This document shows, piece by piece, positions 36,788-47,830 of a stretch of 64,000 nt of DNA. Positions within the stretch are counted from its first letter, which is position 1; each line of letters starts with the position of its first letter. The position numbers and the translations under genes were made by a program. A model generated the notes under the pieces. It was not told the origin of the DNA and did no database searches. It saw only the letters and a program-made list of their open reading frames with translations. Source of the stretch: Hyphochytrium catenoides (taxonomy: Eukaryota; Sar; Hyphochytriomycetes; Hyphochytriales; Hyphochytriaceae); contig FLMG01004137.1 in the NCBI GenBank assembly GCA_900088475.1, positions 80,670 through 144,669 on the forward strand, read 5' to 3'.

Positions 36788-39048
36788 TTACTCTACATGC
36801 AGGAGGTGGCTCAGAAACTCTTTCAACAGCTCGTCCATCACAAGTCGAGCAGATTCGTCTCTTTGCGCCAACTGGTTTGCATGACCAGCGATGAACCTGA
36901 AACATGCCAGGGTCAGCTCTGGTGGACCCTGTGAGACGGCTTGTTGAAAGATGTTGTTGATGTTGTCCGAAGTGAGCTTCATAGCAAGGAGAAGCGAGAG
37001 TTTACGGACTTGTTGGGAAAACTTCAGCTTAACAGCCACCTGAAGTAGATGAAGCAGTGAGGCGGAGGTACCGGCATCTAAGAGTTGTTCGCTTAGACAG
37101 TTGTCTGAGTAGATAAACTTGAAAAGTCTCTCGACAGCGAGAGGATCTCCATCTGGCATTGATACTTCTCCTGAGGTGTCCTTTGGTGCCTCCGAAGATA
37201 AATAAACGCGTGACATGTGGAAGCAGAAGCGTTCTCTATTTGGCCCAACAAAAACGGCCAAATCTGTTGGGGTCGTCGCAAGCACACCAGTGTCCTCCAA
37301 TAGGGCCTTCTCTTCAGCTGCGGACATACCGCCAACATTCATTTGGACGAGCGGAAGTATGGCTGAAAGAAACTCTCCCACAGCAGTGGGTCCAGCGCCT
37401 CTCATCCTAAGCATGTCTAATATCGAGTCTAAACCTCCCTCTTCCGCGAACAAGGTCCGTAGTTTTGGAGCCCCAAAGCTAAGGTACACCAGAGCCACAG
37501 CTATGTTAATGCGGAGACTTTCGTTACCTTCCATATTCAATGTTCTCATCAGCAGGTGGAGCACGGGACCTCTGATGCTGTCACGTAGCTTCTTCACCAC
37601 CCCCGTGGCCAGGCTAGCGAGTTGTTGATGCGGCGATGCATAGTAGGAGTATAGAGTCGGCACACAGCCCTGCTCTATAACTGGCAATAGAGCTTCGCCA
37701 TCGCCTTCCAGCAGCTGGTTTAGACAGTCGATTGCGGCAGAAGAGACTTCTTCTAGGGAGTGGCTAACCAACTTGGTTACCTTCAATAAGCATCCCGACC
37801 TGCGCAAATGGCTGAGGATGCTTCCGCTATGGCTCAGGCTGGCGTTTAGTACCTTCTGCATCGAGATAACTGCAGCTGCCTGTATATCCAGAGACTCGGA
37901 TTTTAGGGCATTCACTATCAAATCTAGACCACCCCTTCTATGAAGGTCCCTACTTATGGCGGACTCCGCGACTGCACAAAAGGCAAGCGCGGTGAGCGCG
38001 TGCTCCACCATGACTAAGCGGTCAGTGTCATTTACAGGGTCACTGAGAGAGTCCTACGGAAATGGAACTACTAAATCAGAGAGGACCAAAGTGGCAAAGG
38101 AACGTGCGTTGAGCAATAAATCATACCTGCTTCTCCATTGATCCTACTGCCAGAGCTTCCTTGCCAGTGGTGATTAGTGTGGGCCACAGATTCTTATCGA
38201 CAACCTCTTTGCAGAATGACATGTCTGCCTCACAACCGTTTGCGATGGCAGCCAATGCATATTCCTGAATTTGACCTTTTCGGCTTAAGAGTGAGAACAG
38301 TGTCTGGACACCCCCAGCACTAACCACCTTCTGGGTAGTTGGCGGACTACCGTACATTAGACTTCCAACACTGAGAGTCGTCGCTGAGATTAGAATGTCG
38401 TCATTCATTGGCATTGAATGAGATGAAGCTTGAGCCAGATTATCGCATAGTGAGTCCAAGATGCCAGTTTCATTGAGCAACTGCGGAAGGTCTACGGACA
38501 TAAAGGTGAGCAGGGCAAATAGAAGACAAGACTTAGTCGAAAGAGGTTCATACCGCATTGACTTCTGGGCAATCTAGCTATATATTCATCTGCCAGGGTA
38601 GCAAAGGCTGCTATGGTTCCCGTGGAACTAGCCTTGAGGACAACATCATCACTGTCTAAAAAGTTCTTCAGCTTGTGCCATAGTTGTGGCGTCTGGCTTG
38701 CGAGAACACTGGCTGCAAACTACCATAAGTCAGAGCGTTTGTCAGCCCATTTCTGGATGAAGGCCGCAACAGCGCGACACCAACCTCTTCCTTGCTCTGA
38801 ACCGCATTTGATAAAATTAGAGCTGCATTCTCCGCTACGCCGGGCTTAGCTGATCTCAGGAGCTGCAGTGCTTGCTGAATACCACCGATGCGAAGAAGGT
38901 CTCGCTCTATATCTGCCACGGTTGGCAACATGTTGTCTGCTATGAATGACAGGGAATGAAGCAAGCATATCCTTCCGCCACCGCCGGCTGGCCGCAGGTA
39001 GTATGAGAAGCTTACTACTGGCCGACTATGTAGAACGGCTAATGTGGA
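36788..39048 (-). CDS. Armadillo-repeat protein with C-terminal BTB-like domain (5' end unresolved)
   Basis: Four exons join in phase: 39048-38785, 38719-38554, 38491-38127 and 38053-36788, giving 686 residues from the first resolved exon. That exon follows an acceptor AG, so at least one upstream exon is missing from the model; the first in-frame ATG inside it is at 38931. The body is a run of armadillo-type helical repeats (e.g. GGIQQALQLLRSAKPGVAEN, GGLDLIVNALKSESLDIQAA, GGLDSILDMLRMRG). The last 150 or so residues resemble a BTB fold: DLAVFVGPNRERFCFHMSRV, AVERLFKFIYSDN, LLHLLQVAVKLKFSQQ. ARM plus BTB is known from plant ARIA/ABAP1 and some protist proteins, often CUL3 adaptors; that role is only inferred here. 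Confidence 0.75.
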
Positions 39049-39426
39049 CTAAATGAAGCCAATCCTCGCTTTGTTTGCGGAAAGGGAAGGGTTGCTACAG
39101 TACAGTCCTGGCATGTGCTCAACAACTATGACACTGGCCAAAGTCTGCAGCAAGAAGTCCTTTGATGAGCGGGAGGGTCTTATTGTCACAGAGCCGCTAA
39201 CGGTGAATGAATGTAACGATCAAGACATCACTTCGTTGTGGCAGTTCTCCAGGTCGAAGCAACAGAACAGTAGAACTAAAATAAGGCCCTAATAAGGCCT
39301 TACAAGTACTTGTAGAAGTATTACCACTCTTTGGCAAACATTTCCGCGACCTCAATCAGAACGTGGTTCTGTTTCTACTACTGTAAGGCCTTAACCTTAA
39401 GTAGGACTCGCAATGAGGCCGAAGGG

Positions 39427-39918
39427 ATGATGGATTTAGAAAATGCTTTCCGTAGATTGGATTTCGGTTGGTTGGATGATTGTTATTGGAAGACGTCGAA
39501 AATCATTCTCGAGTGTGATAGCAAAAGATATGGAACAAGAGGAAGGTGGGCAAATGGCTCTGAGAGGAGTACGCAAAAGGGGCCTTCAAGAAGGCTGGGA
39601 GAGGTGAATGAAGTGGAGGCAAACGCTCTCTATTATGGGCGGTGGGTTATCGGTCATGAGCCAGGAGCTTTCAACTCCGGTTCCCACAATCTGTTCGTCC
39701 CTCTAGTCAGCAAGACCTATTTCTCTCTCGTGGCAGAACTCGTATCTGAAAAACACATCAGCACACAACAACAGCTAGCAAGCACTGGTTCTTCATCTAC
39801 GGCTAGTGAAAAGGAGGCATGCCGACGACTGCTTTTGTTAAGGCTAAGACTTATGGCGCGAGACCCTCATCAAGTCCCAGAAGAAGCGCTGTTTTGCAAA
39901 AGTGCTCCCAGAAGGTAA
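39427..39918 (+). CDS. Hypothetical 164-codon ORF upstream of HOP1 (doubtful)
   Basis: An uninterrupted frame starts MMDLENAFRRLDFGWLDDCY and ends CKSAPRR. Composition is ordinary (no low complexity) but I recognise no domain. It overlaps the candidate HOP1 start (39853) in another frame, so both cannot use this end. It could be a separate small gene, 5' leader sequence, or a chance ORF in the divergent interval. Confidence 0.25.
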   Translation: MMDLENAFRRLDFGWLDDCYWKTSKIILECDSKRYGTRGRWANGSERSTQKGPSRRLGEVNEVEANALYYGRWVIGHEPGAFNSGSHNLFVPLVSKTYFSLVAELVSEKHISTQQQLASTGSSSTASEKEACRRLLLLRLRLMARDPHQVPEEALFCKSAPRR

Positions 39919-42589
39919 AGACGGACACCGACACAGTGACCGAGGTGCAAGCTCTCTCAGTTGTAAAAAATATGTAAGTTACATAACGATGAAGACAGCG
40001 AGGCTGCACTCCACTCTGATGAGATTATCTGCCTGCAGACTACGGCTTTCGGTATCCGAGATTTGTTACCTACGAAGTACGTTTCGCACAATATTGGTGC
40101 ATCCCTTCCATGGCTAATAACATGACGTGGGGCGGCTGCCGGTTTAGATGTTTTTCCAGAGAAAGTGTTTGCAGAGAAGAATTACGCAGGCATCGTTGCG
40201 CGCTGCCTTCAGCCCATTAAGAAAAATTCAGACGAAACTGATGGACCATCAATAGTGCTGGTGTGATTTGGATTACAATCCAGGCAAAATGCAGGAAATA
40301 GGGCTTCTTATCTATGCTCTCTGTACAATGCTCTTCGTAATGTGCAGGATGTTGACGCTAAAGCTCTGACGAAGTGGATGGAGGAAGGAGGTAGGTTGAG
40401 AAAGGAGCTATCAACCCTCTTCAATACCTTACCTAGGCTCTCTCTCGTCAACAATATTATAGTTTTCGAGGCCCTAGAGCATCGCTATCTGGAGGTTAGC
40501 CGTAATTTTTCTTGTGGAGGAGTTTATACCTTCTTGGTCGTATCCGTCGCGTACCCTCCTTGTCACAGGCAATGGTCTTTGAAGTTTATGAACTCCCGGA
40601 CCTTGACCCCAAAGAGATCTCAAGACTGAATGCTGTGAAACGAGAGAACAGATCCAGATCTGTACATCTCTTGCCCAGGACTCTGGTAGAGAGGTATCTC
40701 GGTGTTGAAGTATACTCTCTTGCCCAGCTTATAAACGTCCCAACAGTTACGAGTTCAAGGTTTCATATCCAGAGCAAGGACAATGGAAGATGCATGCCAC
40801 CTTTTCTTCTTCACAAGAGGGGTTCTCTCAAGGGTCAACCTTTAGCACAGCCGCGGGTCTCAAGAATCAAGCCATTATGTTGATGCGGAATCTGATTGCG
40901 CTAACAAAGAATCTGGATCCGCTCCCAGTCAACAGGTATACAAGACGGCGGCATCGAGAAGCCGAATAGGCGCACCAACTAACCTTAGATGCTCTTTCAT
41001 GAAGGTTACTATCGATGAAGCTCTATTACTTCGACGACAGGGTACCAGAGGACTTTCAGCCCAAACATTTTGAGCTTTGCTCTATCGAGGAGGCCCCTGG
41101 CGCAATGGAAAGCGTGTCCACGGACATACATATAGTCAGTGCCATAAGGGTTCAACAACAAAGACCACAAGCGGGCCTAGCGTTCTAACACTAGCATCTT
41201 CTTGTCGCTTAGGGCTCCCTCAAAAGCTGTCACCAGGCGCTGGAGATCAGTCTGCACACATATGAAACGATCCCGCAAGGCCAAGCAGTAGCGACCAGCA
41301 GTAGAATGCAACCTTCGAAGCAATCCAACTCAGGTTCTATGGGACGTCCACCGTCACAGGCGGTTTGCGCCAGTGACGACGACACAGATGTCGATGTCTC
41401 GGTGCCTCTTGTTCACAAGAAGAAGGAGGACACAGCGAAGCTGCAAACTCTTTCAAGAGGCCTGGAAGATCTTGGCATCGCAGAGCAATCAAAGCAGGTG
41501 ACTGATGTAGACCGTGTCGTTCGGTACGTCCTTGAGACAGGAACGGTTGTCAAACACAGGTCGGTTCGCATGGAAGAGACAAGTTAGTCCATCTTCTAAT
41601 GTTTCGATGATAGGGTGGCCACCGGATGTGGTGTGAGGATGGTTCTGGTCAATCAGGCTTTTGACAAGGTACTGCACAATGGGTGCATGGCTCTTCTCTC
41701 CTCCCACCTTCCCACCACCCCTAAATAGTTTCTAACCTTTACTTCAGATGATGTCGAATGGCCTACTGAAAGGGTGCAAGGGCAAATTTCAGCTTCAAAA
41801 TCCTCCCACTGTCGCTGGGAATTGCTCCATCGCTAAAGTTGAACCTCTAAACGTGGGGAATACCTCTCTGCCACGTAATGAATCAACGTCAGCCGATCCT
41901 ACCGAGAGTAAGGAAACAGGGATTGCTGACGCGAACTTCGCACTGACCACTTCCGCATTGTGCAGAAGTGAAATGCTTCATCGAAACGCAGCCGATGTCT
42001 TCAAGGGTGTTCGTCGCCAAGACGGCTTCAATTTTGAAACTCTCTAAGCACGTTGTGAGCAAGGCGTTCTCACAGTTGAAAGATGAAGGGATGCTCAAGA
42101 GTCCAAAAAGCCTCGGACAGGGGCATCTAGTTCTGAAAGGTTGGTTGCAGTAGCATCGTTCTCTTGGCAAGATCTTACCCTCTTCTGGCAGGACAACCAG
42201 CAAGAGCACGAGCTGGCGGTAGCTCCGCGTCCGTGGCGTCGGCGCGCCCATTGCCTCAAAGCACCAAAAGCACAGACAACGATCCCATTCTCACTCCAGA
42301 AAATAACTTCTCTCAACAGCCACTCTCGCAAATAACAGACCAAACTAGCGGTAAGCTTTCGACTGACTCCATTAGCTTTACCTAGAAGTCTCTGACTAAT
42401 ATACATATTGAAGAAGGCCCTGCAACCGCGGCCTCCTGTGCAGTCGTCAAACCGGAACCTAGCCATCATGGCTATTTAAAGAGAAAGAAGTGTAGCGCTG
42501 TCATAGACCCTATTGTCCAGCAAGCAAGACCACTAAAACAAAGCCGAAGGCAGCCACTGATGAAGCCCTTGACCGTTGGTCTCGTTTGA
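39853..42589 (+). CDS. HOP1: Meiotic HORMA-domain protein, HOP1/ASY1 type
   Basis: HORMA proteins coat meiotic chromosome axes and promote homologous recombination. The HORMA fold is spread over short exons: VTEVQALSVVKN, ILRLSVSEICYLR + NVFPEKVFAEKNY (40.0-40.2 kb), DVDAKALTKWMEEG + FEALEHRYLE (40.35-40.5 kb), AMVFEVYELPDLDP, YEFKVSYPEQGQ, MLMRNLIALTKNLDPLPVNR (40.75-40.93 kb) and MKLYYFDDRVPEDFQPKHFE (41.0 kb). These align in order with plant ASY1. Two winged-helix segments follow, at about 41.4-41.85 kb and at 41.97-42.13 kb (SSRVFVAKTASILKLSKHVV). The C-terminus has a basic patch (KRKK) then DPIVQQARPLKQSRRQ, which resembles the ASY1 closure motif (EPILQYSKRQKS). The start is uncertain: 39853 requires a 38-nt intron (39874-39911). 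The stop at 42587-42589 is 26 bp from the PSMD9 stop. Confidence 0.85.
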
Positions 42590-42615
42590 AGAAGGAGGCT
42601 AAGGAGTTTATCGGC

Positions 42616-43573
42616 CTACGTCGGGACAATGTGGCAACTAATGGGTAGAGTTAGCCAGCGCACTTCTTCGCTTAACAGACAAGAATCAGGGACTTACCCT
42701 AATAAACCCCGACCGCTCCACTCCATAGGAATAAGGGATAATTCATGAAAAGTATAATTTCCATCTTCTCCCAGCCGCTTCACGCGCACCTGGGAGAAAT
42801 GCGAGAGTCATGGTTGTGCATGCAGAAAAAAGAAATCTGCTTTGGACTGAGCTTTATACCGGTATCCTGGTGTTGACGTTTCTTTTAACGACATCACCGA
42901 CGGCTGCTAAGTTCCTATGGTTGCTGGCATCTATGCTACCGAATGCCAGGACTTGGTCATCTTGTTTCAGACCAGACGCTGCAGCTGGAGATCCTGCACG
43001 GCAGCCATGTTACAAAAAGCAGGATGTAGCAGAAGGGCAAACCCGCTGCTGCTATGGATGGACTAACCTTCGCTGACGGATCTAACAATAGCGAATGGAG
43101 TCATTGCTGTATAATCTTGGCTTTCACGTTCTCCCACTGTTAAGTCACTTCGGTTGCTTCTTTCCACTTGGCTCATAGGATGTGTGATCTTCAACTCGCT
43201 ATGAACTCTACAGAGTGATGAAGACGATAACTCAAAGGGGGCTTGTAAGAGACCTCAAGGGATCGACGTACTGTTCCAAACCCTTCTCTATCTTCGACAT
43301 GAGCTCCTTGTAGTCAGTTTGCAAGCATGCCAGCCTGTGCCGCTTCAGTCGGACACTATAGACGTCTATGTCAGCCCTCGGAAAGCCCTCCTGGTCAACC
43401 AAATTGCCCTTGAGCCCTGGAGCAGGAGCACCATTTAACCCTGGGGACGTCAGCTCCTCCGTGATGGCTTTGATCTCCGACTCCACATTCTCCCTTTCGG
43501 CGATCCACGCCTGTAGCTGCTTCCGTAAGCTATTCTCATGACTTTGGGCGCCCAAGGGCTCTGGTGGTGACAT
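42616..43573 (-). CDS. PSMD9: 26S proteasome assembly chaperone PSMD9 (Nas2/p27)
   Basis: PSMD9 escorts the Rpt4/Rpt5 ATPases during assembly of the proteasome base. Five exons close in phase: 43573-43254, 43207-43068, 42993-42860, 42789-42698 and 42637-42616, giving 235 residues (human 223). The N-terminal helical hairpin ends GFPRADIDVYSVRLKRHRLA, matching human GYPRSDVDLYQVRTARHN. The PDZ domain reads FAIVRSVSEGSPAAASGLKQ, then DDQVLAFGSIDASNHRNL, and the C-terminus WSGRGLLGCHIVPT matches WAGKGLLGCNIIP. The first intron (43253-43208) is only 46 nt, and the last coding exon is 22 nt. An apparent 88-codon plus-strand ORF at 42810-43076 is a shadow of the PDZ exons. Identification is secure. 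Confidence 0.94.
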
Positions 43574-44206
43574 GGTAGAGAGTTCTCGATGGTTCGTTTG
43601 TCACGCAACCCAAGCCAAAAGTTGCGCTTCGATTCCTCGTAATGCCTTAGTTCTATTGAAGCTTTGGAAAGCTCAAATGGAATCCTGCTTTGCCTCCGAA
43701 CTGTGCAGCAACTTCTCATGATGAAGAGCCATGATCTGAGCGCCAAGCTTTCAGAAGTCTGCAGTGTTATTTATTAGGGAGGTTCTGAGAGCTGTTCTGA
43801 GAGTGTGTAGACGTACTGTACATTTCTACGAAAACTAAATCCAAAAATAAGGGAGTTTTTTCTGCATTGACGATCAGCTGGTCCAGATCCTGTACTTTCG
43901 TTGCTCTAATAGTAACTGAAGTTCCGCTCCTCAGTGCGCACTCGAGCGCTATGCGCTGTGGGCCCATTGTTGGTTGTTGCGCTTTGTTGCAAGACGTCCA
44001 GCACGATCAGAATCATCTCATGTTATCTCATAGTGTTTGGCGGGTAGTGGACTCGAACTTGCGGGCCTGGCGCTGCCTCATCGCCATTTATGTTTGACCT
44101 ACCAACCGATCAGGGAGCAGGGGGCCTTTCATGGCCATATTTGTAAGTCGGTCTCCAAACAAGGACTAGTGTGACCCCAGACGAGCCAAGGACATCAATT
44201 AAGGTC
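43574..44206. other. Divergent interval between PSMD9 and RIO1
   Basis: 633 bp between two outward start codons, with no recognisable exon. A tRNA-like TTCGAGTCC string on the minus strand (about 44040-44065) was examined and rejected because stems do not pair. Confidence 0.5.
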
Positions 44207-46532
44207 ATGGAGACCGTCTATGGTGATGACGAGGACTGGGTGCCCCAAGTGGTTTTGGAGTCACCTGCTGCCAACACATTGACAGAGGAGCACACGTTAA
44301 CGAACGAGCAAAACGAGAATCTCATCGCGAACTATGACGGCTATGGGGAGGACGAAAACTTTGCTGAGAATGACTATGATGATGAATACTACTATGAAGA
44401 TGACGATGGTACAGAATTGGCGTTCGTGAAAAGCTTACGTGCGGACTCAAGTCTTTATTTTGCTAGGAGCTCGCGCTCAGGGTCAAGTGTCCTCCAAAGG
44501 TGGCAACTCGGTAACGTCAAGTGCAAAGACCTACCAGCCCAAGCAACATTCCATTGATAAGATGTTGGGAAAAATGAATTTCTCCCATGGGGCTGTTGGA
44601 GAGCTAGCCCGAAGCATCAATGAGACAGAGACGAGCAGGTATGAGACCTAAAATAACTCTTCCTTGGTAGCCACGAATCTAAGCATATCGCTAGGACCAA
44701 GCACACGGGCAGAGACGATAGAGCCACCACTGAGCAAGTCCTTGACCCTAGGACACGAATGATCCTGTACAAGCTACTCAATCAAAACTTTGTGTCTGAG
44801 ATTAACGGCTGCGTAAGCACAGGCAAGGAGGCTAACGTGTACTATGCCCGAGGGCCCGAGGCAGAGTATGCTGTGAAGATATACAAGACGTCTATTCTCG
44901 TCTTTAAGGACAGAGACAAATATGTCTCTGGGGAGTTTCGATGGAGGCACGGTTACTCGAGAAGTAATCCCAGGAAGATGGTCAAGGTCTGGGCAGAGAA
45001 AGAAATGAGAAATTTAAAGAGGTTAGTACCCACCCCTGCATAATTGCAAAGGCATAACAGACGCCAAGAGCGTAGGAAGAAAATCTTCGAGGGTGACAAC
45101 TAGTGAACAAGGTTTGAGATTGCTATATGTGTGGTGTAAGTACAGCCGCTATGCGAGTGGATTAGGTTGAAGCTGGAGAGCAAAATCATGGCTGACCCAC
45201 TGAGTTTACCTGCAGACTGCAAACGGCCGGGGTATTATGTCCCACACCAGTGTTACTGCGGCTTCATGTGCTAGTCATGGAGTTTTTAGGGAAGAATGGA
45301 TGGTAGGCCGCTTATGAAAAGCCCTTATGACCTATGGACTGTCTTCTTCTCTTGTCATTTCGGTCGTTTATTGGCTAGTCTATGCCCTTGTTGCTGCCTC
45401 AAATCGTCATGCTAAAATTTTGACCTTGACTGCTATTAGTTGTTTCCCGGTGTGACATTCTTGCTTCATCTCCGCTGACGAGACAGATGATCCTTACAGT
45501 TATCCCTTACATGCAGGCCATCCCCGCGTCTAAAGGACGCACAGCTTAGCTCCGAAAAGCTGTCTTCTCTGTTTGTCGAGCTCATCAAAATGATGCGCGT
45601 TATGTACCAGAAGTGCCACTTGGTACATGGAGACTTAAGCGAGTATAATATCCTCTACCATCAAAGCAAGCTCTACATCATCGATGTGTCCCAGTCAGTT
45701 GAGCATGACCACCCGAGTGCGTCAGAGTTCCTTCGCATCGACTGCAGGAACGTCTGCGACTACTTTGGAAGGCAAGGCGTGATGGTGCCGACAGTCAGGG
45801 TACTTTATGACTTCATCACGAAGGATAGGATAGACGACAACAAAGTGGATAAGCACATTGCCGACTTGTTACAAGATGCCGCACACCGACCTACAGAGAA
45901 GACAGCGGAGGAAGAAATAGATGAAGCGGTTTTTATGAATTCTTTCATCCCCCGCTCGTTGCAAGAGGTACGGCATTACGAGCAAGACTATGAGGACATG
46001 CGAGCGGGAAAGGTAGACGTCGCACTGGCGCAGGCCCTTTCGACATTAGCCCCTCAGGACGAGGGGACCATCCAATATTCCGTAAGTCGATCAAAGTTTG
46101 TCATTAATATTCCCAGGCCATGCCTCTAGTTGCCTCTTACAACTCCGTTCTCGACAATAGCAGTCACAGGAGGAGGAGAGTGAAGAAAGTGGGGAAGAGC
46201 ATAGCGCGAGTGAGGAGGATGAAGAGGAGGATGCGGAGGACGATGGTGACGACGAAGACGCGACTGATGAGGATGAAGAGCGTGAGGCCAAGCTAAAGCG
46301 GAAAGCAGAGTCTCGGGAAGAGGCAAGGAAATGTAAGGAAGAGGAGAAGAAGAAGCAGAAGGTACGGTATCCGTTATCAGGACAGAAACGTTAGACGTAC
46401 AACTCATCTCTGCTTTTGCAGGAGAATAAAAAGCTAGTTAAAGAAGAAAAGAGAGAGAAGCGGAAGACAAAAATCCCAAAGCATGTGAAGCGAAGACAGA
46501 AGAAACTCGCGAAACAAGGGGGTAAAAAGTGA
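44207..46532 (+). CDS. RIOK1: RIO1 atypical protein kinase/ATPase
   Basis: RIO1 releases late factors from pre-40S ribosomal subunits in the cytoplasm. Seven exons close in phase (44207-44408, 44467-44638, 44695-45021, 45216-45302, 45517-46081, 46161-46361 and 46422-46532), giving 554 residues. The acidic N-terminus is followed by [20 protein letters not shown]. The kinase core has the P-loop-like [11 protein letters not shown], the lysine strand [20 protein letters not shown], catalytic Asp302 in [11 protein letters not shown] and metal-binding Asp319 in [14 protein letters not shown] (RIO kinases autophosphorylate this Asp). The acidic/basic tail ends [20 protein letters not shown], as in other RIO1 proteins. 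The ATG at 44207 opens [14 protein letters not shown], a plausible RIO1 start. The stop is 43 bp from the convergent rsmJ-like gene. Confidence 0.96.
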
Positions 46533-46575
46533 ATAGCCTTCTTCTCTCCTATTTTCTTTCTGTATAATACATGTA

Positions 46576-47830
46576 TTAGGGAAAGATGTAAACGTCCGTC
46601 CTGAAGCCCTTACCATCGAAGCTGTGGGATGGCTTTCTGCTCTTCGGCCCGCTGTATGGGCGGGTCCGGCTTGATCGCTTGACAACGACCCGTTTCGGCA
46701 TCGCAAGGTGTTGGCTCTCAGCAAAAGTCATTGCGGCTTCAATGAGGTCTTCAGAGTCAAGGTCACCGCCGGCTGCCACTCTGGCAAACTGGAGATGCTT
46801 CTTCTGGGCAGACTTACTTTTGCCCGTGTGTGGAAACATTGGGTCTACGTACACGCTTAGCGAGCGGCATTCCTGAACCCCTATTATAGAAACAGAGTAC
46901 GGCGCTTAGAGAGAGGCAGACAGCGAGTTCGCAGAAGATGAGGCCGAGAAAAAAAGACGGGATCTACCATGCCTAGGAATTGGGCGAAGTGGTCACAAAG
47001 ATGTAGACGGCTGCATGGAAGGGTTGAGTGGTAAGAGAGCAGACAACCAAGGCTTTACGACACTTACAGTCTTGGTAATCAGGGACGCCGAGTGGGTCCG
47101 TCTGCAGCTTAACTAACAAGTCCTTTGCATCCATGTAGCGCAAGCGCAATCTCTGTGCAGTCGCTGACTGTTGGAGCTTTTGTATGGCATTGGAGGCCAG
47201 TGCGAACATTACCGGACTTCTCTCACAGCTGATCACGCGGTAGCCTGCAGAAGCAAGCAAAAACGCATCTTCGCAGTATCCACCACATAAGTCCAGCACG
47301 AGGCGCCTCTCTCTGAGCTTCCCCGGGCCAATACCTTTGAAGAGTGGACTTCGTAGGGATCTGCCTGGCCCGCTATGTACATCGACTGTGTCAAATGAGT
47401 AAGACAGGGGTCGCTTGAGATAGCTGTGCAACGCAGCCATTCTCTTGGATGCCCTGACAGCCACATTCTCAGCTGAAAACTCGATACATAGATCATAATT
47501 CTCAACTTCTCTTGAAGATACATGGAAGAGAGGCAAGCCTGTTTGCAGACTGAGCTCTCTCGCCCTCTGATTGGCAATGCCCGCATCACCCTCACTGCTA
47601 GACGCTGAGTATGATACAGCTATACTGCAGGGCACGTCACTAGTAGCATTGCCACGACCGTGATGCTGTCCATCTGCCAGGTCTTTGGCCGAAAGGACCG
47701 ATAGTTCTCTCCATTGCTTCTTGAGAGGGAGGCCACCCAAGGAATATGTATGCCAGGGGCTACATGCGGATCCTACAGCTCTATGATAGCAAGTCTTGAT
47801 GAGGCTTATCATTCTCTCTCTTGCTTTCAT
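46576..47830 (-). CDS. rsmJ: RsmJ-type (bacterial) 16S rRNA m2G methyltransferase
   Basis: Bacterial RsmJ methylates N2 of G1516 in 16S rRNA with SAM. Two exons, 47830-47068 and 46880-46576, join in phase through a GTAAGT donor and give 355 residues. The catalytic domain keeps the RsmJ signatures: a SAM loop in LDLCGGYCEDAFLLASAGYR followed by ISCERSPVMFAL (compare bacterial DATAGLGRDAFVLAS..LERNPV), the active-site motif VYVDPMFPH, KSAQKKHLQF, a VVVKR strand, and a closing KGFRTDVYIF. About 90 extra N-terminal residues, basic and poor in acids at first (MKARERMISLIKTCYHRAVG), look like an organelle-targeting leader. RsmJ is typically proteobacterial, so this is probably a transferred or endosymbiont-derived gene acting on mitochondrial or plastid rRNA; that location is inferred. 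Confidence 0.85.

Noticed and set aside
40060-40125. HOP1 reading frame TTAFGIRDLLPTKYV
   Set aside because: It resembles the HORMA start by chance; the other frame (ILRLSVSEICYLR) joins in phase to NVFPEKVFAEKNY and matches ASY1 better.
42480-42648. Alternative HOP1 C-terminus (reading KTTKTKPKAATDEALDRW) reached by a 29-nt intron and ending at 42648
   Set aside because: The unspliced frame ending at 42589 gives a peptide resembling the ASY1 closure motif, and the alternative needs an implausibly short intron and overlaps the PSMD9 coding end.
42810-43076. 88-codon plus-strand ORF with a hydrophobic segment
   Set aside because: It is antisense to exons 2 and 3 of PSMD9, whose PDZ sequence is clearly conserved on the minus strand.
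44030-44110. tRNA-like TTCGAGTCC string on the minus strand
   Set aside because: The flanking bases do not form a T-stem or acceptor stem, and no anticodon arm can be folded.
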